From contig NZ_AP024233.1 of assembly GCF_025998535.1 (NCBI RefSeq), forward strand, positions 1,028,217-1,092,216: a DNA stretch of 64,000 nucleotides. The letters are read 5' to 3'. The notes under the pieces were generated by a model that was not told the DNA's origin, made no database searches, and worked only from the letters and a program-made list of their open reading frames with translations. Origin of the DNA: Desulfolithobacter dissulfuricans (lineage in GTDB: Bacteria > Desulfobacterota > Desulfobulbia > Desulfobulbales > Desulfobulbaceae). Made by a program: the position numbers and the translations under genes. Below, piece after piece: positions 24,345 to 33,145 of the stretch (position 1 is the stretch's first letter; each line of letters opens with the position of its first letter).

Positions 24345-25763
24345 CTACGCATGAACGCTCAGGCTCCGGGCATCGGACGCATAGACAACGTCCGCCTCAT
24401 CATCCAGCAGGGTGGCGAAGTCGGTGGTGGAGCCACGGGAACGGGCCAGGTTGCCGGAATGGTCGTGATCGGCGGGATTTTCCTGGAATGGCATGGAATC
24501 GTTCTGGTCACTGGCCGCAACACTGACCTCCATCTGCTCCAGGTTCATACCCTGCTGTTCCAGGGCCTCGCGCAGCCTGGGCATGTTTTTTTCCAGAATT
24601 TCCTGCACCTGTGGATTCTGGGTGGTGATATGGGCCTTTATGTTGTCCTGTTCCACCTTGATCTCCATATGCAGTTCGCCAAGCTCCTGGGGGTGGAGAC
24701 GCAGGGTGACGGTCCCTGTTTCCAGTCGCTGGTTCATGGAAAAGCGTTCCACCACCTGGCCGACAATATGATTTTCCGGGACCATGATCCCGGAGGGCAG
24801 CTTCACTCCACTGGCCGGTGCCGGGTCTGTTGTCTGGGAGCTGGAGACGGGCTCGCCGTTGCTCTGACTCAGGGTGAAGATCAGCCCGGGATCCTTTTCC
24901 TGGCCATTGATGCGGTTATGGAGCTGGTCCGCAGCCAATGCATCCCGCCCTCCGGGCTGGCCGTTGTTGTTCTGGAGACTCTGCTCGCCGGTCGCCAGCT
25001 GTCTGGCAGACTGTTCCATGCCGGTGGGCAGGTTGGACTGCAGATAATGGCCGGTGATATCCTGACGGCGGCTCATGCCATGGCCGGCGCCGGAGTTGTC
25101 TCCGGACAGGGGAATCCGGCTCTGGGCTTTGCCAGAGAGAAGCGCGCCCTCTTGCAGGAAAGCTTCCTCCCCGGGCAGAACCTGATCAGTCGGCAGCTGG
25201 CTGGCAGCGGCTTGGCCGGTCTTGTTATGCTGGCCGATGCGGCTGCTGAAGGTCGCCGACCAGTGTTCCACGGTCACGTCCTGAGAAAGACGGTTTCCCG
25301 GCCTGTCTGCGGAGCCGGCCTCTTTCTGTTCAGGCAAAGTGAGATCGAGACCAGGAGAGGCCGGCTTCTCTTCACCGGTAATGGCGGCTAGAAGCGTGGT
25401 GACGCTTGAACCAGTGGCGGGGACCAGGGTGTTTCCGGTCTGGGCAGCCGTCGGCTGAGCGCTGTCCTGCGGGAGGAGGATGGCGCTGCCTGGTCCGGCT
25501 GCCAGTGCCAGCTGGCCGTTGTCAATTTCCACTGTCGCCCCGTTTTGTTCGCTCCCGGATCCGTTTTTTCCCGCCATTTTGTCCGGGGCTCCTTTGGGCG
25601 TTTTTGCCGTGGCGGCAGGCTGTTGCTCGCCAGCCTGGGCATGGGCGGCGCTGAGATGGGTCTGGAAGTTTTTTCCCGATGATCCGGGTTCAGATGTTGA
25701 CACACCGGTGGCCTGGACAGGAGCAGGTGTCATCTCTGCTGGCAGGGTCGGGATCGCTTGCAT
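24345..25763 (-). CDS. fliK: Flagellar hook-length control protein FliK
   Basis: FliK measures hook length and triggers the FlhB switch. The 472-residue protein is low-complexity and rich in Gln, Ala, Ser and Pro for the first 330 residues, typical of FliK rulers. It ends with the conserved Flg_hook domain (LRLHPQELGELHMEIKVEQD, then NPQVQEILEKNMPRLREALE and GMNLEQMEVSV). The gene order fliK-flgD-flgE is the common one. Confidence 0.92.
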   Translation of the reverse strand: MQAIPTLPAEMTPAPVQATGVSTSEPGSSGKNFQTHLSAAHAQAGEQQPAATAKTPKGAPDKMAGKNGSGSEQNGATVEIDNGQLALAAGPGSAILLPQDSAQPTAAQTGNTLVPATGSSVTTLLAAITGEEKPASPGLDLTLPEQKEAGSADRPGNRLSQDVTVEHWSATFSSRIGQHNKTGQAAASQLPTDQVLPGEEAFLQEGALLSGKAQSRIPLSGDNSGAGHGMSRRQDITGHYLQSNLPTGMEQSARQLATGEQSLQNNNGQPGGRDALAADQLHNRINGQEKDPGLIFTLSQSNGEPVSSSQTTDPAPASGVKLPSGIMVPENHIVGQVVERFSMNQRLETGTVTLRLHPQELGELHMEIKVEQDNIKAHITTQNPQVQEILEKNMPRLREALEQQGMNLEQMEVSVAASDQNDSMPFQENPADHDHSGNLARSRGSTTDFATLLDDEADVVYASDARSLSVHA

Positions 25764-25771
25764 ACAACCTC

Positions 25772-26395
25772 CTACATGGCTCCCAGGTTTGGAAAGGCGG
25801 ACGTGAGGCTGGCGGCCTTGTCCCGGTCCATGTTGCTCAGGATCTTGGCCGCGGATTTGGGTTTCATGCGAAAAAGAATAGCGATGGCCAGGTCCTGATC
25901 AACTGTCGCGAGAATGGTTGCCGCTTTTCTCGGGTCCATTTTTTCGTACATCTTGCTCAGGTTCGGCGACACCCTCTCGTACATCTTGTTCAGGTTGTCT
26001 ATCCGGCGCTGTTCTTCAGCCTTTTTTTCCGCCAGAAGTTTCTCGATGTTCTCTTTCAGCTTCTGGAGCTGGTCTAACTTCTTATCGACCTCTGCTTCCA
26101 GAGTCTTTAGTTCCTTTTTGCGCTCCTCAAGCGCTTCCTGTTCCCTGGCAAGTTTTTTCCGCTCCTTTTCCAGGGAAAGCAGCAGCCGCCGCTCCTCCAC
26201 CGAACTGTATTTCGGTTCGTCATCGGTTGCAGTCACCGGCTCAGGCTCTGTCGCGGCCACCGCGACGGAGTGCAACAGGAGGACGAGTATAAAAAACAAA
26301 GGGATCCGCCAGCGCAACCGTTCCCTCGTGTCCAGTGCCTCCACCCCGAACCGGTTGGAGGCTTTATCTTTTTTCAAAACAGCTTTATTATTCAT
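25772..26395 (-). CDS. MotE-like flagellar protein with MgtE_N domain
   Basis: A 207-residue protein with one membrane or signal segment (about residues 30-50, RIPLFFILVLLLHSVAVAAT), a long charged coiled coil (about 65-140), and a C-terminal MgtE_N/FliG-like domain (KMYEKMDPRKAATILATVDQ, then AIAILFRMKPKSAAKILSNM). This matches the MotE-like proteins found between fliJ and fliK, which in some bacteria act as periplasmic chaperones of motor parts. Exact function is not settled. It overlaps fliJ by 4 bp. Confidence 0.78.
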   Translation of the reverse strand: MNNKAVLKKDKASNRFGVEALDTRERLRWRIPLFFILVLLLHSVAVAATEPEPVTATDDEPKYSSVEERRLLLSLEKERKKLAREQEALEERKKELKTLEAEVDKKLDQLQKLKENIEKLLAEKKAEEQRRIDNLNKMYERVSPNLSKMYEKMDPRKAATILATVDQDLAIAILFRMKPKSAAKILSNMDRDKAASLTSAFPNLGAM

Positions 26396-26832
26396 CCCTG
26401 CTCCCTGTCATGAAACAACACTGCGATTTCGTCCAGCATGGCGGATTCCTTTTTTTCCAGATAGGCACGATAGGCCCGGTTCCGGTGCTCCTTGAGCTTT
26501 TCCAGCACCTTTCGCTCCTGCCTGGCCTTGACCAGTCGTTTCCGCTCCTTGTTCACTCTCTCTGTCGCTGCCCTGACCTTCTGCTCCAGTTTCTTTATCT
26601 CTTCCTGGACCAGGTGAATACGGTTCTCGAAAAGGGTCAGCATATCCGGGGTGGTGCCTCGCTGGCGCTCCTTTTCCAGGCCGTCAAACAGGGACTGCAG
26701 CATCTCCTCGACCCGGTCCAGTTCACGGCGCAGGGCGGCTTCCTCCTTCTGGACGGCCATGAACCGCTGTCTGGCCCTGTCTTCCCGCTGCTGCCGGTAC
26801 TTGAGGACCGGTTCCAAGGAAAAAGGTTTCAT
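26392..26832 (-). CDS. fliJ: Flagellar export protein FliJ
   Basis: FliJ is the coiled-coil stalk of the FliH-FliI export ATPase. The 146-residue product is almost wholly charged coiled coil with the N-terminal FSLEPVLKYRQQREDRARQR pattern and EEAALRRELDRVEEML typical of FliJ. It overlaps fliI by 4 bp (stop of fliI within its own neighbour's start). Confidence 0.9.
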   Translation of the reverse strand: MKPFSLEPVLKYRQQREDRARQRFMAVQKEEAALRRELDRVEEMLQSLFDGLEKERQRGTTPDMLTLFENRIHLVQEEIKKLEQKVRAATERVNKERKRLVKARQERKVLEKLKEHRNRAYRAYLEKKESAMLDEIAVLFHDREQG

Positions 26833-28217
26833 GCGCTGCTACCGGGTGTGGAGTCAGTCGGCCTTCTTCTGTCCTTACCCCGTCTTCCAGGCCGTCTGCG
26901 GTCGCTGCCCCGCCGGTCACTGACCAGCTCCCCCATGTAGGCGATGGTCTCTTCCAGGGTCACGGACTCGTCGAACCCCTGGACAAGAAACTGATTGATG
27001 GCTTCGATGCGGGAGATGGCATAGTCTATTTTCGGATTGGAACCGGCGGTATAGGCCCCTATGTTGATGAGATCTTCGGATTCCCGGTAGATCGCCAGCA
27101 CGGAGCGGATTTTGCCGGCCAACTCCAGGTGCCGCCGGGACACGATGTCCCGCATCACCCGGCTGGTGGACATCATGACGTCGATGGCCGGGTAGTGATT
27201 TTTCGCCGCCAGGTCCCGTGACAGGACGATGTGGCCATCGAGGATGGAGCGAACTGCGTCGGCCACCGGCTCGGTCAGATCGTCGCCGTCCACCAGTACA
27301 GTGTAGAGGCCGGTGATGGATCCTCTGTTCTGAAAACTTCCGGCCCGTTCCAGCAGTTTGGGCAGGGTGGCAAACACCGATGGGGTGTAGCCCTTGGTCG
27401 TCGGCGGTTCACCGATGGCCAATCCGATTTCCCGCATGGCCATGGCAAAGCGGGTCACCGAATCCATCATCAAGAGGACATTTTTTCCCTGGTTGCAGAA
27501 GAATTCGGCAATGGCGGTTGCCACAAAGGCGCCGCGCATCCGCAGTAGGGGGGACTGGTCCGAAGTGACCACCACGATGACGGAACGCTTCAGCCCCTCT
27601 ACGCCCAGGTCCCGTTCGATGAATTCGCGTACCTCGCGGCCCCGTTCGCCGATAAGCGCGATCACGTTGACATCCGCGGTGGCGTACTTGGCCATCATGC
27701 CGAGCAGTACGCTCTTGCCCACCCCGGAACCGGCCATGATGCCCATACGCTGACCCAGGCCGCAGGTGATGAGACCGTTGATCGCCCGGATGCCAAGGTC
27801 CATGGGCGCATTGATGTTCTTGCGCTGCATGGGCCCGGGAGGCAGGCTGTAGAGTTGTTTTTCGCCGTCAAGAAGCAGGGGCGGGCCGTCATCAAGAGGT
27901 TGTTCCATGGCATCGATGACCCGGCCCAGGAGCTTTTCGCCCACCCTGATGGTGGCGCTTTCCTTGATGACCCGGATTCTGCTTCCCGGGCCCAGGCCAC
28001 GCAGTTCTCCAAGGGGCATGAGCAGGGCCTGGTTGTTGTTGTAACCGACGATTTCCGCCGGGACCGGTGGGCCGTCCTCCAGGGGGTGAATTTCGCACAG
28101 CGATCCCACCGAGGAGCGGGGACAGTGTCCTTCGACCACCAAGCCGACGATCCGGCGTACCTTGCCGTACACCCGGATAGGTGAGAATCGCTTTATGAGT
28201 TCTGGTCTGAATTGCAT
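26829..28217 (-). CDS. fliI: Flagellum-specific ATPase FliI
   Basis: FliI energises the flagellar type III export system. From ATG 28217 it has 462 residues, the family length: N-terminal beta-barrel (RVYGKVRRIVGLVVEG), Walker A GSGVGKS at 163-169, ALIGERGREVREFIERDL, Walker B VLLMMDSVTRFAMAMREIGL and the family-typical GEPPTTKGYTPSVFATLPKL. The frame is open up to 28322, but that longer start would overlap fliH by over 70 bp and adds a low-complexity Gln/Lys-rich tail unlike the family. Confidence 0.95.
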   Translation of the reverse strand: MQFRPELIKRFSPIRVYGKVRRIVGLVVEGHCPRSSVGSLCEIHPLEDGPPVPAEIVGYNNNQALLMPLGELRGLGPGSRIRVIKESATIRVGEKLLGRVIDAMEQPLDDGPPLLLDGEKQLYSLPPGPMQRKNINAPMDLGIRAINGLITCGLGQRMGIMAGSGVGKSVLLGMMAKYATADVNVIALIGERGREVREFIERDLGVEGLKRSVIVVVTSDQSPLLRMRGAFVATAIAEFFCNQGKNVLLMMDSVTRFAMAMREIGLAIGEPPTTKGYTPSVFATLPKLLERAGSFQNRGSITGLYTVLVDGDDLTEPVADAVRSILDGHIVLSRDLAAKNHYPAIDVMMSTSRVMRDIVSRRHLELAGKIRSVLAIYRESEDLINIGAYTAGSNPKIDYAISRIEAINQFLVQGFDESVTLEETIAYMGELVSDRRGSDRRRPGRRGKDRRRPTDSTPGSSA

Positions 28218-28248
28218 GATAGGCCCTGTTCTCTCCCGGAGCCGGGGC

Positions 28249-29010
28249 TCAGGAGTGTTCGTCTGTCTCGTCTGGCCCTGCTTCTTCGTCGTCGGTTGCG
28301 GCCTGTTCTTCGAGGAATTCACGGGCCGCTTCCAGCTGGCTTTCGATGGTGGCGTCCACTGAGCAGAGATTGGATTCTACCAGGCAGCCGCCACGGGTGA
28401 TATCAGGGTCGGTCTTGAAGACAATATGGTTGAGCCCGCGAATGGAGGCGACCAGGGAGGGCTGCATTTCCTCGGCAAGGGCCAGGTCATCGGGGTGGAG
28501 GGTGACAAGATACTCGTCACTGGCAATGGCCGCCTCCAGGGCCGCTTCCAGGGTGGAGGCAATGACGTCACGACGGGTGGAAAGTTCCCGGCCGAGAATC
28601 TTGCGGGTCAGGGCGATGACCACGTTGATCACCTCGCCACGGCTGCCGTTGAGCAGGTTGCCGTGGAGGTCGTCCAGTTGCCGGCAGGTCTCGGCCAGAG
28701 CCTTGAGGCTGCTTTCAAGGCGGAGTTGCATTTCCTGCCTGGCATCGTCTTGCCCCTGCTGATAGGCTTCCTGGCGGATTTTTTCCACATCAACGGGCTC
28801 CGGCGGCGCAGCAGGGGCTGAAGGGGGCGGTTCCGGAGCGTCTTCCCTGTCGCCAGCCAGGTCTTCCCGGGCCTGGGATTCCTCTTCCGGTGCGTCTGGT
28901 TCCGTTGCCTGGTGAACCACGGTGGCGTTGTCCGGGATAATCTCTTCCGAGATCAGGGTGATGGGTGTGAAGGCTGGGTCGTCCTTGAAAATTTTAGACG
29001 AGCTCATCAC
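28249..29010 (-). CDS. fliH: Flagellar export ATPase regulator FliH
   Basis: FliH is the peripheral stalk of the FliI ATPase. The 253-residue protein has a Pro/Glu/Asp-rich N-terminal half (PEEESQAREDLAG, PEPPPSAPAAPPEPVDVEKI), a coiled coil (QQGQDDARQEMQLRLESSLK) and a C-terminal domain similar to the V/A-type ATPase E subunit (VINVVIALTRKILGRELSTR, EYLVTLHPDDLALAEEM). The start overlaps the fliG end by 17 bp; a start one codon downstream (29007) is also possible. Confidence 0.9.
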   Translation of the reverse strand: MMSSSKIFKDDPAFTPITLISEEIIPDNATVVHQATEPDAPEEESQAREDLAGDREDAPEPPPSAPAAPPEPVDVEKIRQEAYQQGQDDARQEMQLRLESSLKALAETCRQLDDLHGNLLNGSRGEVINVVIALTRKILGRELSTRRDVIASTLEAALEAAIASDEYLVTLHPDDLALAEEMQPSLVASIRGLNHIVFKTDPDITRGGCLVESNLCSVDATIESQLEAAREFLEEQAATDDEEAGPDETDEHS

Positions 29011-29998
29011 CGCCTCCCTTGCCCAGCACCAGCTTGCCTTCCTCTTCGAGCTTCATGGCGATCTTGACGATGGCCTGCTGCATAGCCTCAACCTCGGAGA
29101 GACGGACCGGGCCCATGGCCTCCAGGTCATCGCGGATCATGTCAGCCGCCCGGGCCGACATGTTGGCAAAGATCTTCTCCTTGAGTTCCTCGGAGGCAGT
29201 CTTGAGCGCCATGGTCAGGGTGTCGTTGTTGACCTCGCGCAGGATCATCTGCAGCGAGCGGCCATCCAGGTTGGAGAGATCCTCGAAGGTGAACATCTGT
29301 TTGCGGATCTCCTCCACCATTTCCGGATCCATCTCCTCGATATTTTCCAGGATGTCGGCATCCAGGTTGTTCTCCATGTGGTCCAGAATCTCCACAACCT
29401 TGTCAATGCCGCCCACCTGGCGCTGCTCGTGCTCGGCCACGATGCCCAGCTCCTTGTTGAGGGCGTCCTCGATCCGGTTGATCACGTCAGGTGAAACCAT
29501 CTCCAGGGTGGCGATCCGGTAGATGACATCGGCCTGTTTGTCTTCGGGCAGATTAGCTATGATTGCAGAAGCATGTTCCGAAGTCTGGGTGGAAAGCACC
29601 AGGGCCACGGTCTGGGGGTGCTCCCGTTCCAGCAGACCGGCGACCATGGCCGGCTGCATCTTGGATATGGTTTCCAGGGGTTTGCCCTCCGTACCCGAGG
29701 CAAAGCGTTTGAGCAGGGTTTCCACCCGTTCCTTGTCCCCGGCTCTGGAGATGGCCTTCTTGGCAAATTCGTTACCGCGTACCACCATGCCGGCATAGGA
29801 TTCCCTGGAGAGTTCGAAATCCTCCAGGACCCGCTGGCGTATATCCTCCGGAATGTGCTCGATCTTGGCCATTGCCCTGGTAATCTTGAAGATTTCCTCG
29901 TCGGTCATCTCCTTGAGCACCTCGGCGGCAATATCTTCGCCAAGACAGATGAGCAGGATGGCAGCGCGTTCAACGCCGCTTAGTTTATCTAGAGACAT
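28994..29998 (-). CDS. fliG: Flagellar motor switch protein FliG
   Basis: FliG transmits torque between stator and rotor. The 334-residue protein is full length: N-terminal domain (LSGVERAAILLICLGEDIAA), middle EHPQ motif (LEREHPQTVALVLSTQ), and C-terminal torque domain (EEIRKQMFTFEDLSNLDGRS, MILREVNNDTLTMALKTASE, MSARAADMIRDDLEAMGPVR). Gene order fliF-fliG-fliH-fliI-fliJ is standard. Confidence 0.97.
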   Translation of the reverse strand: MSLDKLSGVERAAILLICLGEDIAAEVLKEMTDEEIFKITRAMAKIEHIPEDIRQRVLEDFELSRESYAGMVVRGNEFAKKAISRAGDKERVETLLKRFASGTEGKPLETISKMQPAMVAGLLEREHPQTVALVLSTQTSEHASAIIANLPEDKQADVIYRIATLEMVSPDVINRIEDALNKELGIVAEHEQRQVGGIDKVVEILDHMENNLDADILENIEEMDPEMVEEIRKQMFTFEDLSNLDGRSLQMILREVNNDTLTMALKTASEELKEKIFANMSARAADMIRDDLEAMGPVRLSEVEAMQQAIVKIAMKLEEEGKLVLGKGGGDELV

Positions 29999-30071
29999 TA
30001 TCAGGTTGTCTGGTCACTGGTTTACGGCTTACGGGCCATGGGGGCTATTTACCCAGCCACAGGCCTCTGCT

Positions 30072-31712
30072 TTACGATTGTTTCTGGTGGATCCAGTGTT
30101 TGAGGATATGAGCGGCAAAGACCGGGTTGTTCATGATCTCCTCGCGAATGCGCAGCACGGGATCGCGCTGGATCTCGGCCAGTTCCTGCTCTTCCTGCTC
30201 CCGAGCCGCCTTTTCGGCTTCCTTCTCCCGGGCGAGCTGTTCCGCTTCCAGCTCCTCCACGGTCTTGAAGTGGGCGGTCACGTCCTGGCGCAGGGTTTTT
30301 ATCAGCGGGCGGACCATGAGCAGGTACACCAGCAGGGCGCCGAGGAGAACCAGGCCGTAACGGATAAGGGGCATGTACTGGTAGATCATGTTGGCAGCAA
30401 CGGACGGCGGCTCGGCTTCCTCCTTTTTCTCGGTAAACGGCATGGAAACGATCTCGATCTTGTCGCCCCGTTTCGGGTCCAGGCCCAGGGCCGAAGAGAT
30501 CATGTTCTCGATCCGGAGCAGCTCCTGCTCGGAGCGCGGTTCGAAGCGGGCCGGCTCCTTGTCGGTGGCCGGAATCACCTTGTCGGCCACCAGAACCCCC
30601 ACGGAGATCTTTTTGATGGTCCCGGTGGGCTGGACAGTCTTGGAGACTGTTTTGGAGATTTCGTAGTTGGTGGTCCGCTGGGAACGGCTGGACGACGGGG
30701 CCGCCCCGGCTGCCCGGTTGATGTTACCCTGCAGGTTCGATTCCACCCCCGGGATCCCGCCGGCGATCTGGGTGGTTGATTTTTCTTCGGACACCTGTTC
30801 GCTGCGGATGACCGGCTCCTCGGGATCAAAAATCTCCTCTGTTTTCTCGGTGCGGGAAAAATCGAGAACCGCGGTGACCCGGGCCATGGACTTACCAGGA
30901 CCAAGCGCCTTGTCGAGCAGGGCCTGGGCCCGCTGTTCAAAGCTCTGCTCCACACTGAGCTGATACTCTATCATGTCCGGCGACATGGCGCCAAACAATC
31001 CGCTCTCTTCCTTGCGGGTCAGGACTCTGCCGGTCTGGTCAATGATGGTCACGTTATCAGGAGATAACCCCTCAACTGAGCTGGACACCAGGTGAACAAT
31101 ACCCTGGACCTGGACCTCGGCCAGGCTCCGGCCCGGACGAATTTTGAGAATGACCGAGGCCGTGGCCGGTTTCTGCTGGTTCTTGAACAGCCGTTTCTGG
31201 GGCAGGGCCAGGTGCACCCGGGCGCTTTCCACCGGCCCCAGTGAGGCGATGGTTCGGGCAAGCTCTCCCTGCAGCGCCCTGGTATAGTTGACTTTCTGAA
31301 CAAAATCTGTCAGGGCAAAAGATTGTTTGTCAAAGATTTCAAATCCCACGCCCGTTCCCTGGGGCAGTCCTGCGGCGGCAAGGCTGAGTCGTGCCTCGTG
31401 TACCTTATCCATGGGCACCCAGATACTCTTGCCGCCATTTTTGAGCTTATAGGGCACGTTGTTGCTCTTGAGCCATTCCACCACCGAGGCGGCATCGGTT
31501 TCGTTGAGATTGGCAAAGAGTAGCTGGTAGTCTGCGGTCCGGGCCTGGATGATGATGACCGTGAAAAGGGCAATGGAGATAAGCGCCACCGCGACAAGGG
31601 CGAGCTTGCGCGGCATGGGCCACTGTTTGATGCGCTGGGCCAGAACCTGCCAGCCGGTCTGTGGTGCGGTACCGTTTTGAGCCTGGGGAGGAGTGCCGGT
31701 GTCTTCTGCCAT
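30072..31712 (-). CDS. fliF: Flagellar MS-ring protein FliF
   Basis: FliF forms the MS ring on which the basal body assembles. The 546-residue protein has an N-terminal membrane helix (about 34-55), the conserved VEWLKSNNVPYKLKNGGKSI and ALQGELARTIASLGPVESAR then VHLALPQKRLF segments, a Ser/Arg-rich linker, a second membrane helix (about 445-465, YGLVLLGALLVYLLMV) and an acidic C-terminal tail for FliG binding. Confidence 0.97.
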   Translation of the reverse strand: MAEDTGTPPQAQNGTAPQTGWQVLAQRIKQWPMPRKLALVAVALISIALFTVIIIQARTADYQLLFANLNETDAASVVEWLKSNNVPYKLKNGGKSIWVPMDKVHEARLSLAAAGLPQGTGVGFEIFDKQSFALTDFVQKVNYTRALQGELARTIASLGPVESARVHLALPQKRLFKNQQKPATASVILKIRPGRSLAEVQVQGIVHLVSSSVEGLSPDNVTIIDQTGRVLTRKEESGLFGAMSPDMIEYQLSVEQSFEQRAQALLDKALGPGKSMARVTAVLDFSRTEKTEEIFDPEEPVIRSEQVSEEKSTTQIAGGIPGVESNLQGNINRAAGAAPSSSRSQRTTNYEISKTVSKTVQPTGTIKKISVGVLVADKVIPATDKEPARFEPRSEQELLRIENMISSALGLDPKRGDKIEIVSMPFTEKKEEAEPPSVAANMIYQYMPLIRYGLVLLGALLVYLLMVRPLIKTLRQDVTAHFKTVEELEAEQLAREKEAEKAAREQEEQELAEIQRDPVLRIREEIMNNPVFAAHILKHWIHQKQS

Positions 31713-31842
31713 GGGTTTCTCTTTGCGGGTTCAGGGTTAAACAGATGGGGCGCCTGTGGTGAGATAACCGGTCTCCCGGCGGGAGAGCGGTTACCTGGGG
31801 CCCGGATCTTTTTCCTTTGTTTTCAGGTGGACCGGTGGGGGA

Positions 31843-32139
31843 TCAGACCTGCATCCGCATGATCTCCTGGTAGGCCTCGAGCATCTTGTTGCGGACCTGG
31901 ACCAGGTACCGGACCGAGATATCGGCCTGTTCGAGGGCGATCATGGCTTCATGGAGGTTTTTTTCGCCACCGGCGTGGACCTCCTGTACCGCCTGGTCCG
32001 CGGCTATCTGCTGGGCATTGACCTGCTCGACCGTGTCCTTGAGCATGTCCATGAAGGACTGCTCCACCCTGGTGACCGCAGAGGGGCTTTCTTCCGTCGT
32101 GGATGGCGGGTTACTGAGTCCGGTAATGGATTGTATCAT
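31843..32139 (-). CDS. fliE: Flagellar hook-basal body protein FliE
   Basis: FliE joins the MS ring to the rod. The 98-residue product matches family length, with SFMDMLKDTVEQVNAQQIAA and a C-terminal EAMIALEQADISVRYLVQVR then NKMLEAYQEIMRMQV, a near-invariant FliE pattern. It follows flgC by 5 bp. Confidence 0.95.
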   Translation of the reverse strand: MIQSITGLSNPPSTTEESPSAVTRVEQSFMDMLKDTVEQVNAQQIAADQAVQEVHAGGEKNLHEAMIALEQADISVRYLVQVRNKMLEAYQEIMRMQV

Positions 32140-32144
32140 TTATT

Positions 32145-32588
32145 TTACCTCCCTATTTCAAGGGCTTTCAGGGCCATGCGCTTGGCCGATTTGACCACCG
32201 TTGTGTTGGCCTCGTAGGAACGGGTGGCGGACATCATGTCGGTCATCTCCTTGAGGACCGATATGTTTGGCATCTCCACGTATCCGTCCTCGCCGGCATC
32301 GGGATGGGTTGGATTGTATATCCGCTGGGGTGGATCCTGATCCTCAAGTATCCTGGCCACCCGGACGCCCTGGACCGCCTTGTCCGCCTCAGAGCCCATG
32401 TTCGATTTCAGGTGTTCGCTGAAAGGTATATTCTGGGTTTCAAAATAGACCGACTTCTTCTTGTAGGGCCCTCCTTCCGGGGTGGAGGTGGTCTCCACGT
32501 TGGCCAGGTTGGAGCTGATGGTGTTGAGGCGGATGCGCTGGGCCTTGAGCGCCGATCCCGCAATTTTGAATGTGGTGAAAATATCCAT
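32145..32588 (-). CDS. flgC: Flagellar proximal rod protein FlgC
   Basis: FlgC is a proximal rod subunit. The 147-residue product has the N-terminal FKIAGSALKAQRIRLNTISS followed by NLANVETTSTPEGGPYKKKS, and the C-terminal NISVLKEMTDMMSATRSYEA, both characteristic of FlgC. A gap of 112 bp separates it from flgB. Confidence 0.96.
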   Translation of the reverse strand: MDIFTTFKIAGSALKAQRIRLNTISSNLANVETTSTPEGGPYKKKSVYFETQNIPFSEHLKSNMGSEADKAVQGVRVARILEDQDPPQRIYNPTHPDAGEDGYVEMPNISVLKEMTDMMSATRSYEANTTVVKSAKRMALKALEIGR

Positions 32589-32700
32589 GTCAGGTTTCTC
32601 CTTCTTGTCGTAACCCCTCTGTTGGCGATGGTATGGGCTGAGTGCGATATGGGCCTGGCCAGTGGTGGCCGCGGACCGTCACCGCATGGGATTATGCAAG

Positions 32701-33111
32701 TTATTTGCCATCGTTCGCAGTATACTTGAGGAGGGCCAGTTTCTTGTTGAGCATGGTAACGGCCGCTTCATAAAGCAGCTGGTTTTCCGACAGTTTCATC
32801 ATCTCCTCTTCCACGCTGACCCCGTTTTCATCGCCAATGCCTGTCCGGTCCGGATGCCGGGTTATACTGCCCTGGATCTCGTCCAGGCTGGCCGGAGAAA
32901 CTGTGAGATGGCCGGGCCTGGTCGTCACCGGGCGGAGGGTAGGTCCATGCATGACATCGCGGAGCTGGGACTCAAAGGACATGCTGGCCGGCGCGTATCC
33001 AGGGGTCTCGGCGTTGGCGATGTTGGAGCTGATCACCCGCTGATTTTTCGAGCGCAGATCGAGTACCTTCTGCAGCAGTTTCATGGTCGTATCGAAGTGT
33101 GTCAGTTCCAT
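32701..33111 (-). CDS. flgB: Flagellar proximal rod protein FlgB
   Basis: FlgB is a proximal rod subunit. The 136-residue product has LQKVLDLRSKNQRVISSNIA then NAETPGYAPASMSFESQLRD, and the C-terminal VSVEEEMMKLSENQLLYEAA, diagnostic for FlgB. It starts 34 bp after the stop of the TPR gene, so it is probably carried on the same sigma-54-driven transcript. Confidence 0.95.
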   Translation of the reverse strand: MELTHFDTTMKLLQKVLDLRSKNQRVISSNIANAETPGYAPASMSFESQLRDVMHGPTLRPVTTRPGHLTVSPASLDEIQGSITRHPDRTGIGDENGVSVEEEMMKLSENQLLYEAAVTMLNKKLALLKYTANDGK

Positions 33112-33145
33112 ATCTTTTCGGTCCTGTGTAGATTGGAGGGTGGCG